Shown here one piece after another: positions 14,499-24,800 of a DNA stretch of 32,733 nucleotides; within the stretch, counting starts at the first letter, position 1; every line of letters starts with the position of its first letter. The stretch covers positions 1 through 32,733 of IMG/VR virus record IMGVR_UViG_3300021961_000351. One strand, written 5' to 3'. Source of the stretch: a virus. Under the pieces are notes generated by a model that saw nothing but the letters and a program-made list of their open reading frames with translations, searched no databases and was not told the DNA's origin. A program made the position numbers and the translations under genes.

Positions 14499-15011
14499 TT
14501 ATCTATTTATTTTTGGAGCAAAAGCTAAATCAGCCCACTTGCCTGCTGATCCTCCGAACAATTCTACAGGATCACTTTCTGCTACAATTCTTGCTGCTTG
14601 ATCTGCTGGGCGAGCAGGAGCTTGTGTTGCATTGTTACCTTCTCTTTGCTCTTGTAGCGTTGAAGCAGCTGTATCAGCAAAGATTTCACTCATAATAGGG
14701 TCTTTAGTCACTTTTGATATTAAGCTTGAAGTCTTTTCATTAAAAGCCGGACTAGGTTCTTGTTGCCCTCCGCCAAAGCTTACTTTGTCCAAATAACTTC
14801 CAGGAGATTGATGTCTTTTTTGAACATTTCTTTGCTGAACTTCGTTCATTTTACCTAGACCTAATCCTCGAAGAGATCTTTTCTGAATGCTTTCTTTCAA
14901 GTCAGCTTTCTTTTCTTTAAGTTCACCTTCATGTGGATAAAGACCTTCTGCTAAAATTTCTACTAAGCACTCTTTAACAATAGACTTAAATACTTTTTTA
15001 TCAAGTTTCAT
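14499..15011 (-). CDS. Putative internal head/core protein with LxE cleavage-like N-terminus
   Basis: 170 aa. N-terminus is an amphipathic helix KLDKKVFKSIVKECLVEILAEG, ending in L20-A21-E22-G, which fits the (I/L)-x-E site cut by T4-type gp21 and resembles the T4 capsid targeting sequence. The rest is polar, with SLRGLGLGKMNEVQQRNVQKR, a Gly/Gln/Pro loop and a helical C-terminus ending KWADLAFAP. The ATG at 15011 overlaps the protease gene by 11 bases with a GGGAT site; longer in-frame openings to 15158 run inside the protease gene and are not used. It is the first gene after the protease. Confidence 0.6.
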   Translation of the reverse strand: MKLDKKVFKSIVKECLVEILAEGLYPHEGELKEKKADLKESIQKRSLRGLGLGKMNEVQQRNVQKRHQSPGSYLDKVSFGGGQQEPSPAFNEKTSSLISKVTKDPIMSEIFADTAASTLQEQREGNNATQAPARPADQAARIVAESDPVELFGGSAGKWADLAFAPKINR

Positions 15012-16683
15012 TTTTATCCCATCCCAGTATGCTGTTAAAAATTCTATCAATTCTGTCTGATCTGTTAAAGAAATTATTAAGCTCTCTAGGTTTAATTGTT
15101 TTTCCTTCGTGAAGAGACATAAAAGCACCAGGAGTAGAGGGTTCAGAAACCATATCAAAACAAATTAATTGAAAATCGTCTTGAACAACCTGTGTATTAC
15201 CTTTTGACACGGTGGAACCTACGCCTCTTGAGCTAATTCCTAGAGTTACACCACTTTCAATAAGACTTTGAATAATTTTTCCGCTAGGTGTATCTAGAAC
15301 TTCAATTGTCCCATAAACATCATCGCCTCGCATATAAGCTTCTCTAACAATATGTGAGGCATTTTTAAGCTCGACAACAGAAGTATCTGGATGATCGCAA
15401 TTTCCTGTCCAGAATTGTTTTCCTTTTCTCTTAGCCATCCAGTTGCCGCTAGGAGTCGTTACGCAATACACAAAATCGTCGTGATCTACTTCATCAACTT
15501 TCATAAATCTTAGATCTAAACCAATATTTTTAGAAAAATTTTCAGATACTAGCCACATAGGCTTAGAGTTTTCTTGAAGAATCATTCTCCCGGGTTCAAT
15601 TTCTCTATCTTTTTGCAAGTAAGATCTTATGTTGCTGCCAGAACCTAATTTAAGAAATACTTCTCCGACATCTTGTGCAAGTGATGTAGAGGTGGTGTAG
15701 TATTCTTTTACTAATTTTCCTCTAACAACTCTATTTCTTCCATCTCCTATAAGAAGCCATGTCAATAGTATTTCTAAACAATTTTGATCCCATTGCAAAA
15801 TATCACTTGGAATGCTTTTTTCTGAGCTCGAACCTAATTCATATAGATAATCATGAAGTCCTTTGTGAGAGCAAGAAAAATCAACTGTTTCTCCATCTGA
15901 TCTTAATCTTTCCTTCCATTCTAAAGGAAATTCTTTAAGAAGCTCGCGTATTAAATCAATGTTTTCTTTTTTCTTTTGAGTTATTTGAATGTTATTAGAA
16001 GTTGAATATCCTCTTTTAACTCCATCGGAACACCCTTCAGAAATATAAATTCCTATAAATGCTGCCCACACTTGAGGGTCAACAAAAATATTTGTTCCTG
16101 GAATATTATAAACTTCAGGTGTTTCTCCTTTCCAATCAGATTTAAAACTTAAACCACAGTGAGAAAGCCAACTAGACTCTTCTTTGTAGAGATCATAAAC
16201 AGATTGAGCTGTCATGTAGACAGGATTGTTGTTTCTATCAAAAATAAGGGTCTTATGATCAGGTGTAAGTTTCATATCTAAAGTTTTTCCATTATAAAAA
16301 TGGAGCATCTTTCCTTTGTAATGCTTTTTAGTAATATGAAGTATTTCTTCTTCTTGAAGTGTACCTGTTTCTACGTTAAGTGTAAAAACTTTATCGTCTT
16401 TTTCTAGCTCATTAAAAGATAACCATCCTCTTTTTGTCATTATCTGTGTCTCTTGATCAACACACTCACCCAATGCTCTATTTTCTCTAATTAACTTTTG
16501 ATAATTTTCAACTTCTCTTTCTAAAATTGATTTAGGATAAACTCTTCCATTCTGATTTAGTGTATTTGCACGCTGAATTATTCCTTGTAGTATAATTTTT
16601 CCAAATTTTTCTTTATTTTCTTTGATGACAGCTTTATTGCAGGTAATAGGAAGCCATTCAGTTAAAACTTTTAATTCAGACAT
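15001..16683 (-). CDS. gp21: Prohead protease gp21, interrupted by an intein
   Basis: Serine protease that matures the prohead by cutting scaffold and capsid proteins. The 560-aa precursor is an extein of 205 aa (T4 gp21, 212 aa) split by a 355-aa intein. N-extein 1-73: IILQGIIQRANTLNQNGRVYP and ENRALGE. C-extein 429-560: C-DHP (His431, the catalytic His of the conserved GE-x-DHP), LKNASHIVREAY, GTIEVLDTPSGK, and LGISSRGVGS with catalytic Ser (484/485). Intein +1 Cys replaces the usual Leu of GELDHP. Splicing is needed to build the active site. The ATG overlaps the preceding gene by 8 bases. Confidence 0.93.
   Translation of the reverse strand: MSELKVLTEWLPITCNKAVIKENKEKFGKIILQGIIQRANTLNQNGRVYPKSILEREVENYQKLIRENRALGECVDQETQIMTKRGWLSFNELEKDDKVFTLNVETGTLQEEEILHITKKHYKGKMLHFYNGKTLDMKLTPDHKTLIFDRNNNPVYMTAQSVYDLYKEESSWLSHCGLSFKSDWKGETPEVYNIPGTNIFVDPQVWAAFIGIYISEGCSDGVKRGYSTSNNIQITQKKKENIDLIRELLKEFPLEWKERLRSDGETVDFSCSHKGLHDYLYELGSSSEKSIPSDILQWDQNCLEILLTWLLIGDGRNRVVRGKLVKEYYTTSTSLAQDVGEVFLKLGSGSNIRSYLQKDREIEPGRMILQENSKPMWLVSENFSKNIGLDLRFMKVDEVDHDDFVYCVTTPSGNWMAKRKGKQFWTGNCDHPDTSVVELKNASHIVREAYMRGDDVYGTIEVLDTPSGKIIQSLIESGVTLGISSRGVGSTVSKGNTQVVQDDFQLICFDMVSEPSTPGAFMSLHEGKTIKPRELNNFFNRSDRIDRIFNSILGWDKNET
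15400..16464 (-). mobile_element. Intein with LAGLIDADG homing endonuclease in gp21
   Basis: Codons 74-428 (355 aa) of the protease precursor. Block A: Cys1 with CVDQETQIMTKRGWLSF. Block B: T-x-x-H (Thr140, His143 in precursor numbering). Dodecapeptides of the endonuclease: AAFIGIYISEG (acidic Glu216) and LLTWLLIGDG (acidic Asp314), both acidic residues kept, so cutting is likely active. C-terminal blocks: DDFVYCVTTPSGNW and FWTGN, then Cys+1. The penultimate residue is Gly rather than the usual His. It self-splices and would home into intein-free gp21 alleles at the conserved active-site codons. Confidence 0.95.
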
Positions 16684-17542
16684 TTATTTCCTCCTTTTTA
16701 GAAAGCTCACCAATCAGCTTGGTAACAGTTAAAAATTTAACAATTGAAATGTCGTCAATTTTATTTTCATCCAAAGTATTGATAGCACTTCTAACTCTAT
16801 CAACTTTTTCTATTAAAATCCTGTTTGTTTCTAAATCTTCAAAATCTTCTAAAAGAGTCAAGGCATTTGCTTTCTTTTCTAAGAGATAGTCTTTAAGTTT
16901 ATCAGTATTTTCTTGTGATGAATAAAAAGCATAGTGTGAAATGATATCTCTTTCTTCTTTTGTTAGATGCGCATATTTTTGATTAATTTTTTCTGTCATA
17001 ATCTTAAGAACAAGCTTATCTGATTGTGAAGCGTCAAGTTCATTTTTCATTTTTTCAATGTTTTGACTAGGCTTTTCAGAAAGAAGATTTTCTCCGACTT
17101 TCTTTTCAAATTCAATAAGTATTCCCAAATCAGGAGAGTCTTTGCGCCATTCATTAAGTGCAATTTGAATTGCACCTAAGTTTCTATAGTTTGGAACAGA
17201 TTGATAGAAAAAATCTTGCTTTTCAAGAATGTAGTTAATATCTCTTATCAATCTAGACTTTTCTTTATTTAGCTTTTCACTGTTGATATTTCTTGCTGCT
17301 CTTTTTGCTTCTGCGAGTATTGATGCAACAACATGTGTATCATTCACAGTTGAATTAGCAAGTGCTTTAAATAATCTAAACTCCTTATAAAGTTCAGTAT
17401 TTTTAGCAAATCTTTTTTCTATAATTTGCGTAGCTTTCTTAGCAGATCTTCTATCCCCTTCAATAATCGAATTGGTAATGTATTGAATTAGTAGCTCATA
17501 GATAATACCGACATTTCTCTTTTTATTATGTTTGGCTGTCAT
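16676..17542 (-). CDS. Hypothetical helical protein between portal and protease
   Basis: 288 aa, mostly alpha-helical and charged. N-terminal region KRNVGIIYELLIQYITNSI then GDRRSAKKATQIIEKRF and ELYKEFRLFKALAN is the best-defined part; the C-terminal half has charged helices with LTKEERDIISHYAFYS. No catalytic motif, no membrane segment. Its ATG overlaps the portal stop (ATGA), and its end overlaps the protease start by 8 bases. T4 has the small core proteins gp67/gp68 at this place; a head assembly role is inferred from context only. Confidence 0.6.
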   Translation of the reverse strand: MTAKHNKKRNVGIIYELLIQYITNSIIEGDRRSAKKATQIIEKRFAKNTELYKEFRLFKALANSTVNDTHVVASILAEAKRAARNINSEKLNKEKSRLIRDINYILEKQDFFYQSVPNYRNLGAIQIALNEWRKDSPDLGILIEFEKKVGENLLSEKPSQNIEKMKNELDASQSDKLVLKIMTEKINQKYAHLTKEERDIISHYAFYSSQENTDKLKDYLLEKKANALTLLEDFEDLETNRILIEKVDRVRSAINTLDENKIDDISIVKFLTVTKLIGELSKKEEINV

Positions 17543-19491
17543 TTTTCTCCCTCTGATGAATTGTTCTCAGAGATAACTCCTGTAAAAGTTTTAGGCGTCC
17601 CTATTTTTTTCTCAAGTCTAGAAAGAGTACTTTTAATTCTATCAGTCATGTAAGCATTTTGAACAATTTTATTGTCCAAATATTCACTAATATCTATATC
17701 TTCATTTGTTAAACTACCTAATTGTTTTAGGTCACTCATTTCTCTCCTCATTCCTGAGGGATCAAAATTTTGAGCTTTGTCGCCTGCATCTGACGGTTTG
17801 ATTTTATGATGCTTATCAGCCATCACTGAAGCACGCCTCTTTTTTCTTCTTCTTTCTTCGTACTCATGACGAATCTTTTCTCTTTTTTCATCATCTGTTA
17901 AAAAATCTTCAGCATCTTCAGAGAGCATTGTTGCAACTTTTTCTAAAGAATTTTGTATTCTAATTGGAACGTTTTCATCTTCTATAGAATCATTTTCAGA
18001 AAGATCTGTTGGGCCTCCTAAGTCTATGGACTGTGATAATTCTGGCGGCTGCCCGAGATCCATTGGGTCAGATGGACCTTCTGCTGATGTAATTTGTGAA
18101 GACTCAATTTCAAGCTCAAGTATTTTATCTTTCTTTTGTCCTTTTCGAATTGTTTCTATTTCATCTTCTGTAAGTCTAATTATATTTTTCTGAACCCAGG
18201 TTTTGTCTACAAGTCCAGGAGTTTGAAGTGCTGTACTCGCTGCTTCAAATCTTGATCTAAAAAGCTCAAGCTTTTGTTGCTGAGCAATTGTAGATGGATT
18301 TGAAAGCTTAAGTTTAAAATCTAATAAGTCATTATCAGAAAATCCATGACAATAGAGGTGAATAATTGCTATCTTATTGAGTTCTGATAAGACAGTTCTT
18401 TGAACTCTTGCAATTGTTCTAGAAAACCTAATATCTTCTTGTGATAATGTAGCTTTTGCTCCAAGACCTTCATCATATCCTAAGTATGCTTTGGGAATCT
18501 TGAGAGCTGCAAAAAGCTTTTTCTGAATATATTCTACATCATTAGTTTCACCTGCAACTGTTCCTCCTGCAAGTGTAGTAATGTCTGTGCCCGATTCACT
18601 GCCTCGCACAGGTATAAAATAATCTTCATCAACTGAAAGTGGATTATATCTTAGATCAACTCTTCCTGAGCTTTGATCTGTGATAGAAGCACGCTTAAGT
18701 GTTGATTGTGCTCTTTCCATATATGCAGGAATTTCTTCAGGAGGTACATTACCTACGTCAATTTTAAAAACGCGGCGCTCTGGAGCACGAACAATTCTGT
18801 AAACTAACATTGCATCTTCTAAAAGAATTAGCTGACGCCATATTCTACGAGCAGGTTCCAAAACAGAAGATCCATATGGCACAAAAGCATCGTTTCCTAG
18901 AAGCCTCATATGAGAAACTTGCCAGTTTTCTAAAACTTGATTGCCTTGTGTAACCCATCTAAATCTAACAGCAAGCGGGTCATTAGGATCGAAGCCTTCT
19001 TCTCTTTCAACTTCAGAAATGGGCATCGGATAGGCATTAATAATACCGTATTCCGGGCTGACGTCGTTAAAGAGAAAATGATCTCCGTATTTGCAAAGAT
19101 TTCTAACCCAACTTGTTAAATTAAAATCTACGTTAAGTGTATCAAAAAACAAGTCATCAAGTAGTTGCTTGATTTTAGTATTGTCTGAATGAATATGAAG
19201 AACATTTCCGTTTTCGTCAGCTGCTACAGATTCTTCTGCATAAATGTCTAATGCACTACCAATCTCAGGTGTGTATTCCATTTCGCTAAAGTCTGAGTAT
19301 CTTGCCATTCTATCATAAGCTCCGTATGCAGACATTGCATTGCTGTATACTTTACTTTGATTTTTTCTAAAAATTTCAAATGCAGAAGACGTGTATTTGT
19401 CGTCAGGTTTTATAAGCTTACGCTTAACGACGGGCCCAGACCTAAAAAGTCTAGTAAGCCTTCTGAATAGATTTGAATTACTTTCTGCCAT
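17539..19491 (-). CDS. gp20: Portal protein gp20
   Basis: Forms the dodecameric DNA entry ring at one head vertex, nucleates the prohead and docks terminase, later the neck. 650 aa (T4 gp20, 524). Features: YSDFSEMEYTPEIGSALDIY (about 66-85), WVRNLCKYGDHFLFNDV, WQVSHMRLLGND, PYGSSVLEPARRIWRQLILLEDAMLVYRI (about 215-243), RAPERRVFKIDVGN, KLFAALKIPKAYLGYDE and QEDIRFSRTIARVQRTV, all typical of T4-like portals. The C-terminal 160 residues are acidic and basic low-complexity sequence with KREKIRHEYEERRRKKRR, an extension relative to T4. It starts 11 bases after the terminase stop. Confidence 0.95.
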   Translation of the reverse strand: MAESNSNLFRRLTRLFRSGPVVKRKLIKPDDKYTSSAFEIFRKNQSKVYSNAMSAYGAYDRMARYSDFSEMEYTPEIGSALDIYAEESVAADENGNVLHIHSDNTKIKQLLDDLFFDTLNVDFNLTSWVRNLCKYGDHFLFNDVSPEYGIINAYPMPISEVEREEGFDPNDPLAVRFRWVTQGNQVLENWQVSHMRLLGNDAFVPYGSSVLEPARRIWRQLILLEDAMLVYRIVRAPERRVFKIDVGNVPPEEIPAYMERAQSTLKRASITDQSSGRVDLRYNPLSVDEDYFIPVRGSESGTDITTLAGGTVAGETNDVEYIQKKLFAALKIPKAYLGYDEGLGAKATLSQEDIRFSRTIARVQRTVLSELNKIAIIHLYCHGFSDNDLLDFKLKLSNPSTIAQQQKLELFRSRFEAASTALQTPGLVDKTWVQKNIIRLTEDEIETIRKGQKKDKILELEIESSQITSAEGPSDPMDLGQPPELSQSIDLGGPTDLSENDSIEDENVPIRIQNSLEKVATMLSEDAEDFLTDDEKREKIRHEYEERRRKKRRASVMADKHHKIKPSDAGDKAQNFDPSGMRREMSDLKQLGSLTNEDIDISEYLDNKIVQNAYMTDRIKSTLSRLEKKIGTPKTFTGVISENNSSEGEK

Positions 19492-19502
19492 TAATTAATT
19501 CC

Positions 19503-21122
19503 TTATTTGATAACCCACATATAGTCATGTAATATATTACTGCGATTTCTGGTATTATTTAAATCTTGCTTGATATTATTACTAACACCTTTTGCATTAG
19601 GGCTTGACATATAGACACCTTGAGGAGCTAATGCTTGATCAGGCGTATCATTGTAAGATCTTTGTTTTTTGGACATTGCCGCAAGCATAGCTTCATTAAG
19701 CCCTGTGTTAGATTTTGAATATTCGGAAGCACCATCAAACAACCATGACCCAATTGCAAGGCTCATAACCAAATCATCGTTAAACCCAGCTCTTGCTTGA
19801 GCTCTACCTGTATTCCAAGTAAAAACTTTTAATTCTTCGTAAAATCTAGAAGAGTAAGAGACTAATTGTCTATTTCTAAGTAGTTCTTCAAGCTTAGCAA
19901 GAACTGTGCTTCTTGTTTTGCCATTTGTATTAAATCCTGCTGTGTCAGCAGATGAAGGAGGGACATAATCTCCAATATAGACTTGATTTTTCTTTCTGTA
20001 ATAAAGCTTAGGATATTTTAAATCTTGAAGCTTTAAGATTGTAGCATAACCATAAGAATTATTTTCAGGACAGACTAGCGATTTGTTATATTTTAGACCA
20101 AACTCATTAATAAGTTCTGCAAAATTATCTGGACGAATTTTACCCTTATACTCTGCAACAATTTCGGATGTATCTGAGTCTATGATGTGAAATGTGGAAT
20201 AGTCTTTTGAGTCTCCTCGAGAAACATCTGCAGAAAGAATGTAGTTGTTTGCACTAAGTGGGTATTTCCAAATCCAAACATTTCTGTCAAACCCTTGTCT
20301 TTCTACGGGAGGTTTTACTTGTAGCCTCATCCATTCAAGTGTATTAATGTCTAAAAACGTTTCGCCAGATATTGCAAAGTCGCACAGATATTCTTGTGCG
20401 ATCTGACGCTTATTCATGTTTTTTGTAGTTTTTTCAAACCACTCATTATCACGCTCGGGATGGACTGTCCAAGGAAGATTGATAGCATTGAATTCGTTTA
20501 GACCAGCTTCAGCATCTACATAAAGCTTATGGTACTGGCCACCGACACCGTTTGGCGTAGATAAAATAATAACCCTACCACCCGTAGAGATAGTAGGGTA
20601 AATACCCGTCCAGATTGTATCAAAGTTTCTAACAAATGCAGCCTCGTCTACAATCAGCAAAGACAAAGCTTCAGATCTACCAGCGTCTTCGGAAGTAGGT
20701 ATCGCTTGTATTTGTGAACCGTGACTAAATCTTATTTTCTGCTTGTTGTTTTCTACAATATCAGCTAAGATCATCCACTTTGGAAGTGATCTTATCATTG
20801 TTTTTACTTTTGTAATAAAGTTTTGAGCAACCGTAAGTTTAGTAGCAATAATTAGAATATTCTTTTCTTTCTGAAATATTGCCATCCAGACAGCATATGC
20901 TGCAACAAGTGTAGATAAACCCAATTGTCTAGACTTGAGTACAATATTAAACCTATGTTCAAGAAAGTCTTCTACACACTCATCTTGAAATTCATAGGTT
21001 TCAAAAGGAATAAGACCCCGCACTGGGTGCTGGATCTTTAAATAATTTTTAAAGAAATAATTTGGATCTTTTCCGCATTTAATTATTTCTTTAACTTGTA
21101 GCTGCTTATTGTACTTCGTCAT
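19503..21122 (-). CDS. gp17: Large terminase subunit gp17
   Basis: Packaging motor: ATPase plus headful nuclease docked on the portal. 539 aa. ATPase: KSRQLGLST (63-71) as Walker A, with the Lys at the front of the loop and Leu where T4 has Lys; LLIVDE (155-160) Walker B; STP (188-190) coupling motif. Nuclease, RNase H-like: Asp299 in LSADVSRGD, Glu353 in CPENNSYG and Asp449/Asp450 in FNDDLVMSLA. The C-terminal tail (about 465-539) is polar. Length is shorter than T4 gp17 (610). No gp16 homologue was recognised. ATG at 21122, followed closely by the portal gene. Confidence 0.96.
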   Translation of the reverse strand: MTKYNKQLQVKEIIKCGKDPNYFFKNYLKIQHPVRGLIPFETYEFQDECVEDFLEHRFNIVLKSRQLGLSTLVAAYAVWMAIFQKEKNILIIATKLTVAQNFITKVKTMIRSLPKWMILADIVENNKQKIRFSHGSQIQAIPTSEDAGRSEALSLLIVDEAAFVRNFDTIWTGIYPTISTGGRVIILSTPNGVGGQYHKLYVDAEAGLNEFNAINLPWTVHPERDNEWFEKTTKNMNKRQIAQEYLCDFAISGETFLDINTLEWMRLQVKPPVERQGFDRNVWIWKYPLSANNYILSADVSRGDSKDYSTFHIIDSDTSEIVAEYKGKIRPDNFAELINEFGLKYNKSLVCPENNSYGYATILKLQDLKYPKLYYRKKNQVYIGDYVPPSSADTAGFNTNGKTRSTVLAKLEELLRNRQLVSYSSRFYEELKVFTWNTGRAQARAGFNDDLVMSLAIGSWLFDGASEYSKSNTGLNEAMLAAMSKKQRSYNDTPDQALAPQGVYMSSPNAKGVSNNIKQDLNNTRNRSNILHDYMWVIK

Positions 21123-21145
21123 AGCGAAGATAAATATACAGTTCC

Positions 21146-21529
21146 CTAGCTTATTTCAAATACGTGAACTTGGCGAACGAGAGCAGTTCCTTTATCTGAA
21201 TACGCATGATAATTCATGAGTTCGACTGCCACATCTGACGATATCTCTTTAGTCTTAAGCGAACGGCCTGCACGATCTTTAAAATTTTTCTTAATGCTAT
21301 CTACACAGTCCTTGCAAATCTTTTTAAGAGAAGTTTCAGCATCTCTTGCTGCAGTTTGCATTTCGTTTCTATTGCCTAGATTAACAATCATCATACAGGT
21401 CATTTGCATTTTGTCAGTCCCTGTTATTTTAGTTATGCACTTTACAGATCCTGCATAGGGTTCGTAGGAGTCTCCGTAAAGATCTTCAACTACTGTACTT
21501 AAAATGTTTATTTCTTCAAGATTCATCAT
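21146..21529 (-). CDS. Hypothetical protein upstream of terminase
   Basis: 127 aa, soluble, mixed alpha/beta: MNLEEINILSTVVEDLYGD, VKCITKITGTDKMQMTCMMIV, a helical centre with AARDAETSLKKICKDC and a C-terminal strand TALVRQVHVFEIS. No named family recognised. It ends 23 bases before terminase, where a small terminase subunit might be expected, but no helix-turn-helix is obvious. Two adjacent ATGs (21529, 21526) are possible; the first overlaps the preceding TGA and the second has the better AGGAG spacing. Confidence 0.58.
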   Translation of the reverse strand: MMNLEEINILSTVVEDLYGDSYEPYAGSVKCITKITGTDKMQMTCMMIVNLGNRNEMQTAARDAETSLKKICKDCVDSIKKNFKDRAGRSLKTKEISSDVAVELMNYHAYSDKGTALVRQVHVFEIS

Positions 21530-21801
21530 ATCTCCTGATTTTTTGTTGCGTTAATAAGTAGTCTCTTTCTACTATTTATGTATTTTCTTATTTCTCTTTT
21601 TTTTGGTCGCCAGCCTTCTTTCCATTCTTTTCTTCTTGACTCTGCAAATGTTAAGTAACATTCATAACAGCAGGAATGATCAGAATGATGCTGATGATCT
21701 AGAGAAGTCTTTAATATAAAACCACATAGTTCACAGAAGAAGTGTTCTCTGGAGCAATTCTGGGTTCCTTCAATTATCTTTATTTCATATACTCTGGACA
21801 T
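21526..21801 (-). CDS. Small zinc-finger-like protein
   Basis: 91 aa. A CxxC (FFCELCGF), a His cluster (DHQHHSDHSC) and a second CxxC (CCYECYLTF) in residues about 23-52 indicate one zinc-binding unit; the C-terminal half is basic (RRKEWKEGWRPKKREIRKY) and may bind nucleic acid. The start overlaps the 3' end of the SbcDC gene by 17 bases and the end overlaps the next gene, so it is within a coupled operon. Possible accessory of recombination or packaging; function unknown. Confidence 0.62.
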   Translation of the reverse strand: MSRVYEIKIIEGTQNCSREHFFCELCGFILKTSLDHQHHSDHSCCYECYLTFAESRRKEWKEGWRPKKREIRKYINSRKRLLINATKNQEI

Positions 21802-24800
21802 GAGAGTTAACTCCTAATTTCATAATATCAATTGTGTTATCAACAATATCTTTGATTTGGTCAATGTGAGAAATTACAAGAATGTTTTTGAAAGATTTCT
21901 TTAGCGAGTGTAAGAGTCTACCACACGCTTCTAGATTTGTTTCATCTAGTGAGCCAAAACCTTCGTCGATAATAAGCATGGAAGACTTAGGCAATGAAGA
22001 TATATTGATTAAAGCTACCCTTATTGCAAGAGAAGAAATCATTTTTTCCATACCCGAAGCTAGCTCAATAATTCTCTTTGAGTCTCCATAGTCGATAAAA
22101 ACATCCATTGCATTAGACTCTAGATCAGCTTCTAAAACAACAGTGAACCCCACAACACCTTTAAGTATTTTAGATATCTCTTTATTGATTTTAGGAAGAA
22201 GTAAATTAATAATCTGTACTGGAATTCCTCTTTTAGAAGTTGCCTGGATGAATAAATCTTGAACCTTTAGCTGAGTGTTAAGTTCATTAAACTTCTTTTT
22301 AGACTTTTCTGCATTTTCGATCGCCAATCTTAGTCCTTCAATATCACGAATCTTGTCAATTCTATTTTCATCATTTATTTTTAAATCTTTCTTTTTGATA
22401 CTAAGTAATTTAGAAACACCCGATACATCACTTTCGGGATCTTGTCCGTCAAATCTTCTTTTAAGATCTTCGCTTCGACGCTTCTTTGTTTCGTATTCTT
22501 TTTTAAGATTTTCAATTTTGTTTTGTATAGATTGTATCTCTACTCTATTATTTGAAATTTTAGTAACCAATTCCGACTTTTTTTGAATTATAGAGTTGTA
22601 TTTTTCAATTTTTTCTTCATAATTTTCTTTTTTGATTTTTTTATACGAATCCGTTAAATCTGATAAGTTTGTTTCTAGTCCATTAACTTTGATTCTTTTT
22701 TCTTCTATTTTGCTTTTGTCTCTATGAGAATCTTTAATAAACTTACATGTGGGAAAACTATCACCACAGGGTACTTCGAGAAGTCTCTTGACAGACTTTT
22801 CCATAGCAGTTAATTCTGCATTCTCTGCTTTAAGAAGACCTTTAAGCTCCCAAAGCGTCTTGACAAGTTTTTTAGATTCATTGTTCTTTTCTTTTACAGC
22901 ATCTATGTCAAAAGCATCTATGAAATCTTGTATTTTTTTAATTTTAGTTTCTGTGTCATAAATTAAATCTTTGCAGCCATCTAGTTTTTCTTGTTCATCG
23001 TTTATTTTCTTTTTCAAAAGAACGACGCTAGCCTCAGCATCTTCTACTTCTGTAAAAGTTACAAAATCTGAATCTGTATTCTTAAGAACTTCTTTTGTGA
23101 GTTTTTCAATTTCGATTTCTAGACTTTCTTTTTCTTCATTGACCTTATTAAGCATGCTTTGATTTTTACTCATAGCTGCTGTTAGATCATTTATCTTTTT
23201 AGACCAGCTACTTTCTGCTGAGAACTGTTTCAATTCTGTTCTTAAATCTGATGTGTCTTTTTTTGCATTTTCATTCATATTGTCAAAAACACTCATGTCT
23301 AAAAAATTAGATAGAATGTTTTTTCTAGAAGTTGCTTTTTCTTTGATAAAGATGTTCATTTCACCTTGCGAAGCAAGGCTTGTCATGTGAAATTCTTCAG
23401 AAGTACCAATCATAGAACGAAGAATTTTTTCTGATTCTCTTCTTTGTTCTTCTGTCTTGTCTGACGTTATATTTCCATCACCATCAATCTGATAGACTTT
23501 TAAATCAGTCGGAGCCCAAATATTATTTTTAGTATTTTTCTTTTTTGTTTCTCTAATAATTCTAAAAAGAGATCCATTGACTGATATATCAATTTCTGTT
23601 TTACAAAAATTCTTTCTAGAATTAATGATGTGAATATTTTTAATTGATCCACGATCAGAAGAATTAAAAAGACCGTAGGCAATTGTTCCAATAATTGATG
23701 ATTTTCCTCGTGCATTCTTTCCAAAAATTCCTGTAATACCAGGAAGTTTGTCTAGATTGATTTCGTTATTTTCGCCATAACAGAACATATTGTCAAATGC
23801 GACTCTATTGATGCCCCATTTAACATTTCTTAAGTCTGTGTTTGTTTGCGTAACTTCTGATAAATAAGATGATGTTATCTTGTCTAATTCATTCCATTCG
23901 TCTTCACTTATATTACTTCCTGCATAGTATTGACGCATCAAATCTTTCATTACTTTTATGTCTCTAAGATTCAAAGCGTCAGATTCACTTTCTTTTATTC
24001 TTTCGGCAGAAAAAGAGTTGTCAATTTTAAATACAACTTCAGATGCATTTTTTGTCTTCTTAAGTGCTTTTTGTAACGATTTAGTTTGAGCCGACGTAAT
24101 ATAATCATTAACTGCACTAATTCTAAATCGAGATAGTCTCGAGTATTCAGAACAAGCCTTAACAGTTTTTTCTACACTGCCTTTCCAATCTACAGTTACA
24201 AACTGATAATTATTTTTAACAGGATAAAACTCTACGTCAAAATCATTACGAGATTTTATATCCCAAACAAGAAAACCTTTTTCTCCATCTTCTCCATAGT
24301 TTTGTTGAATAGTGCTACCACAGTAAGCAACTGTTTTTTCTTTGTTTAAAAATTGTCGCTTATGAATATCTCCAAGCAATCCAAAATCAAAAGCATCAAA
24401 AAAACTAACAGGAACTTCCCCGTCAAGTGACCAGTCAATATCTGTCAACGATCCAGTCACAGCACCATGAAAAAGTGCAATCGATATATTTTTTGTAGGC
24501 TTTACTGATTTCCAATTTTCTTCATCGAAACAAGAAAAAACACACCAGTCAAAGCCTGGTATGCCTGTTGGATAAACACCTGAATCTTTGTATAAAAATA
24601 TATTTTTATTGTCTATTGCATTAATAATTGGTGAAATTGCGTCTTGTCTATCTTTATTGTGAATAAGACCGTCGTGGTTTCCTAGAATTATATGCGTAGG
24701 TGCAATCTTAGCCATTTCATTAAACCACCAGACAAGATTTTCTACCAATTCGGGAGAAATACCTTGTGTTTTAGAATGAACAATGTCACCACCTACATAG

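Noticed and set aside
15012-15158. Longer N-terminus for the 170-aa gene (hydrophobic MIWFLNPLLLVLLCLF segment)
   Set aside because: This part lies wholly inside the protease coding region; the ATG at 15011 gives a normal overlapping start, so the apparent signal-like segment is an artefact.
19894-20937. Unusual Walker A read as a possible inactive terminase
   Set aside because: Walker B, coupling motif and all three nuclease acids are intact, and a front Lys is present as in lambda gpA; no sign of decay.
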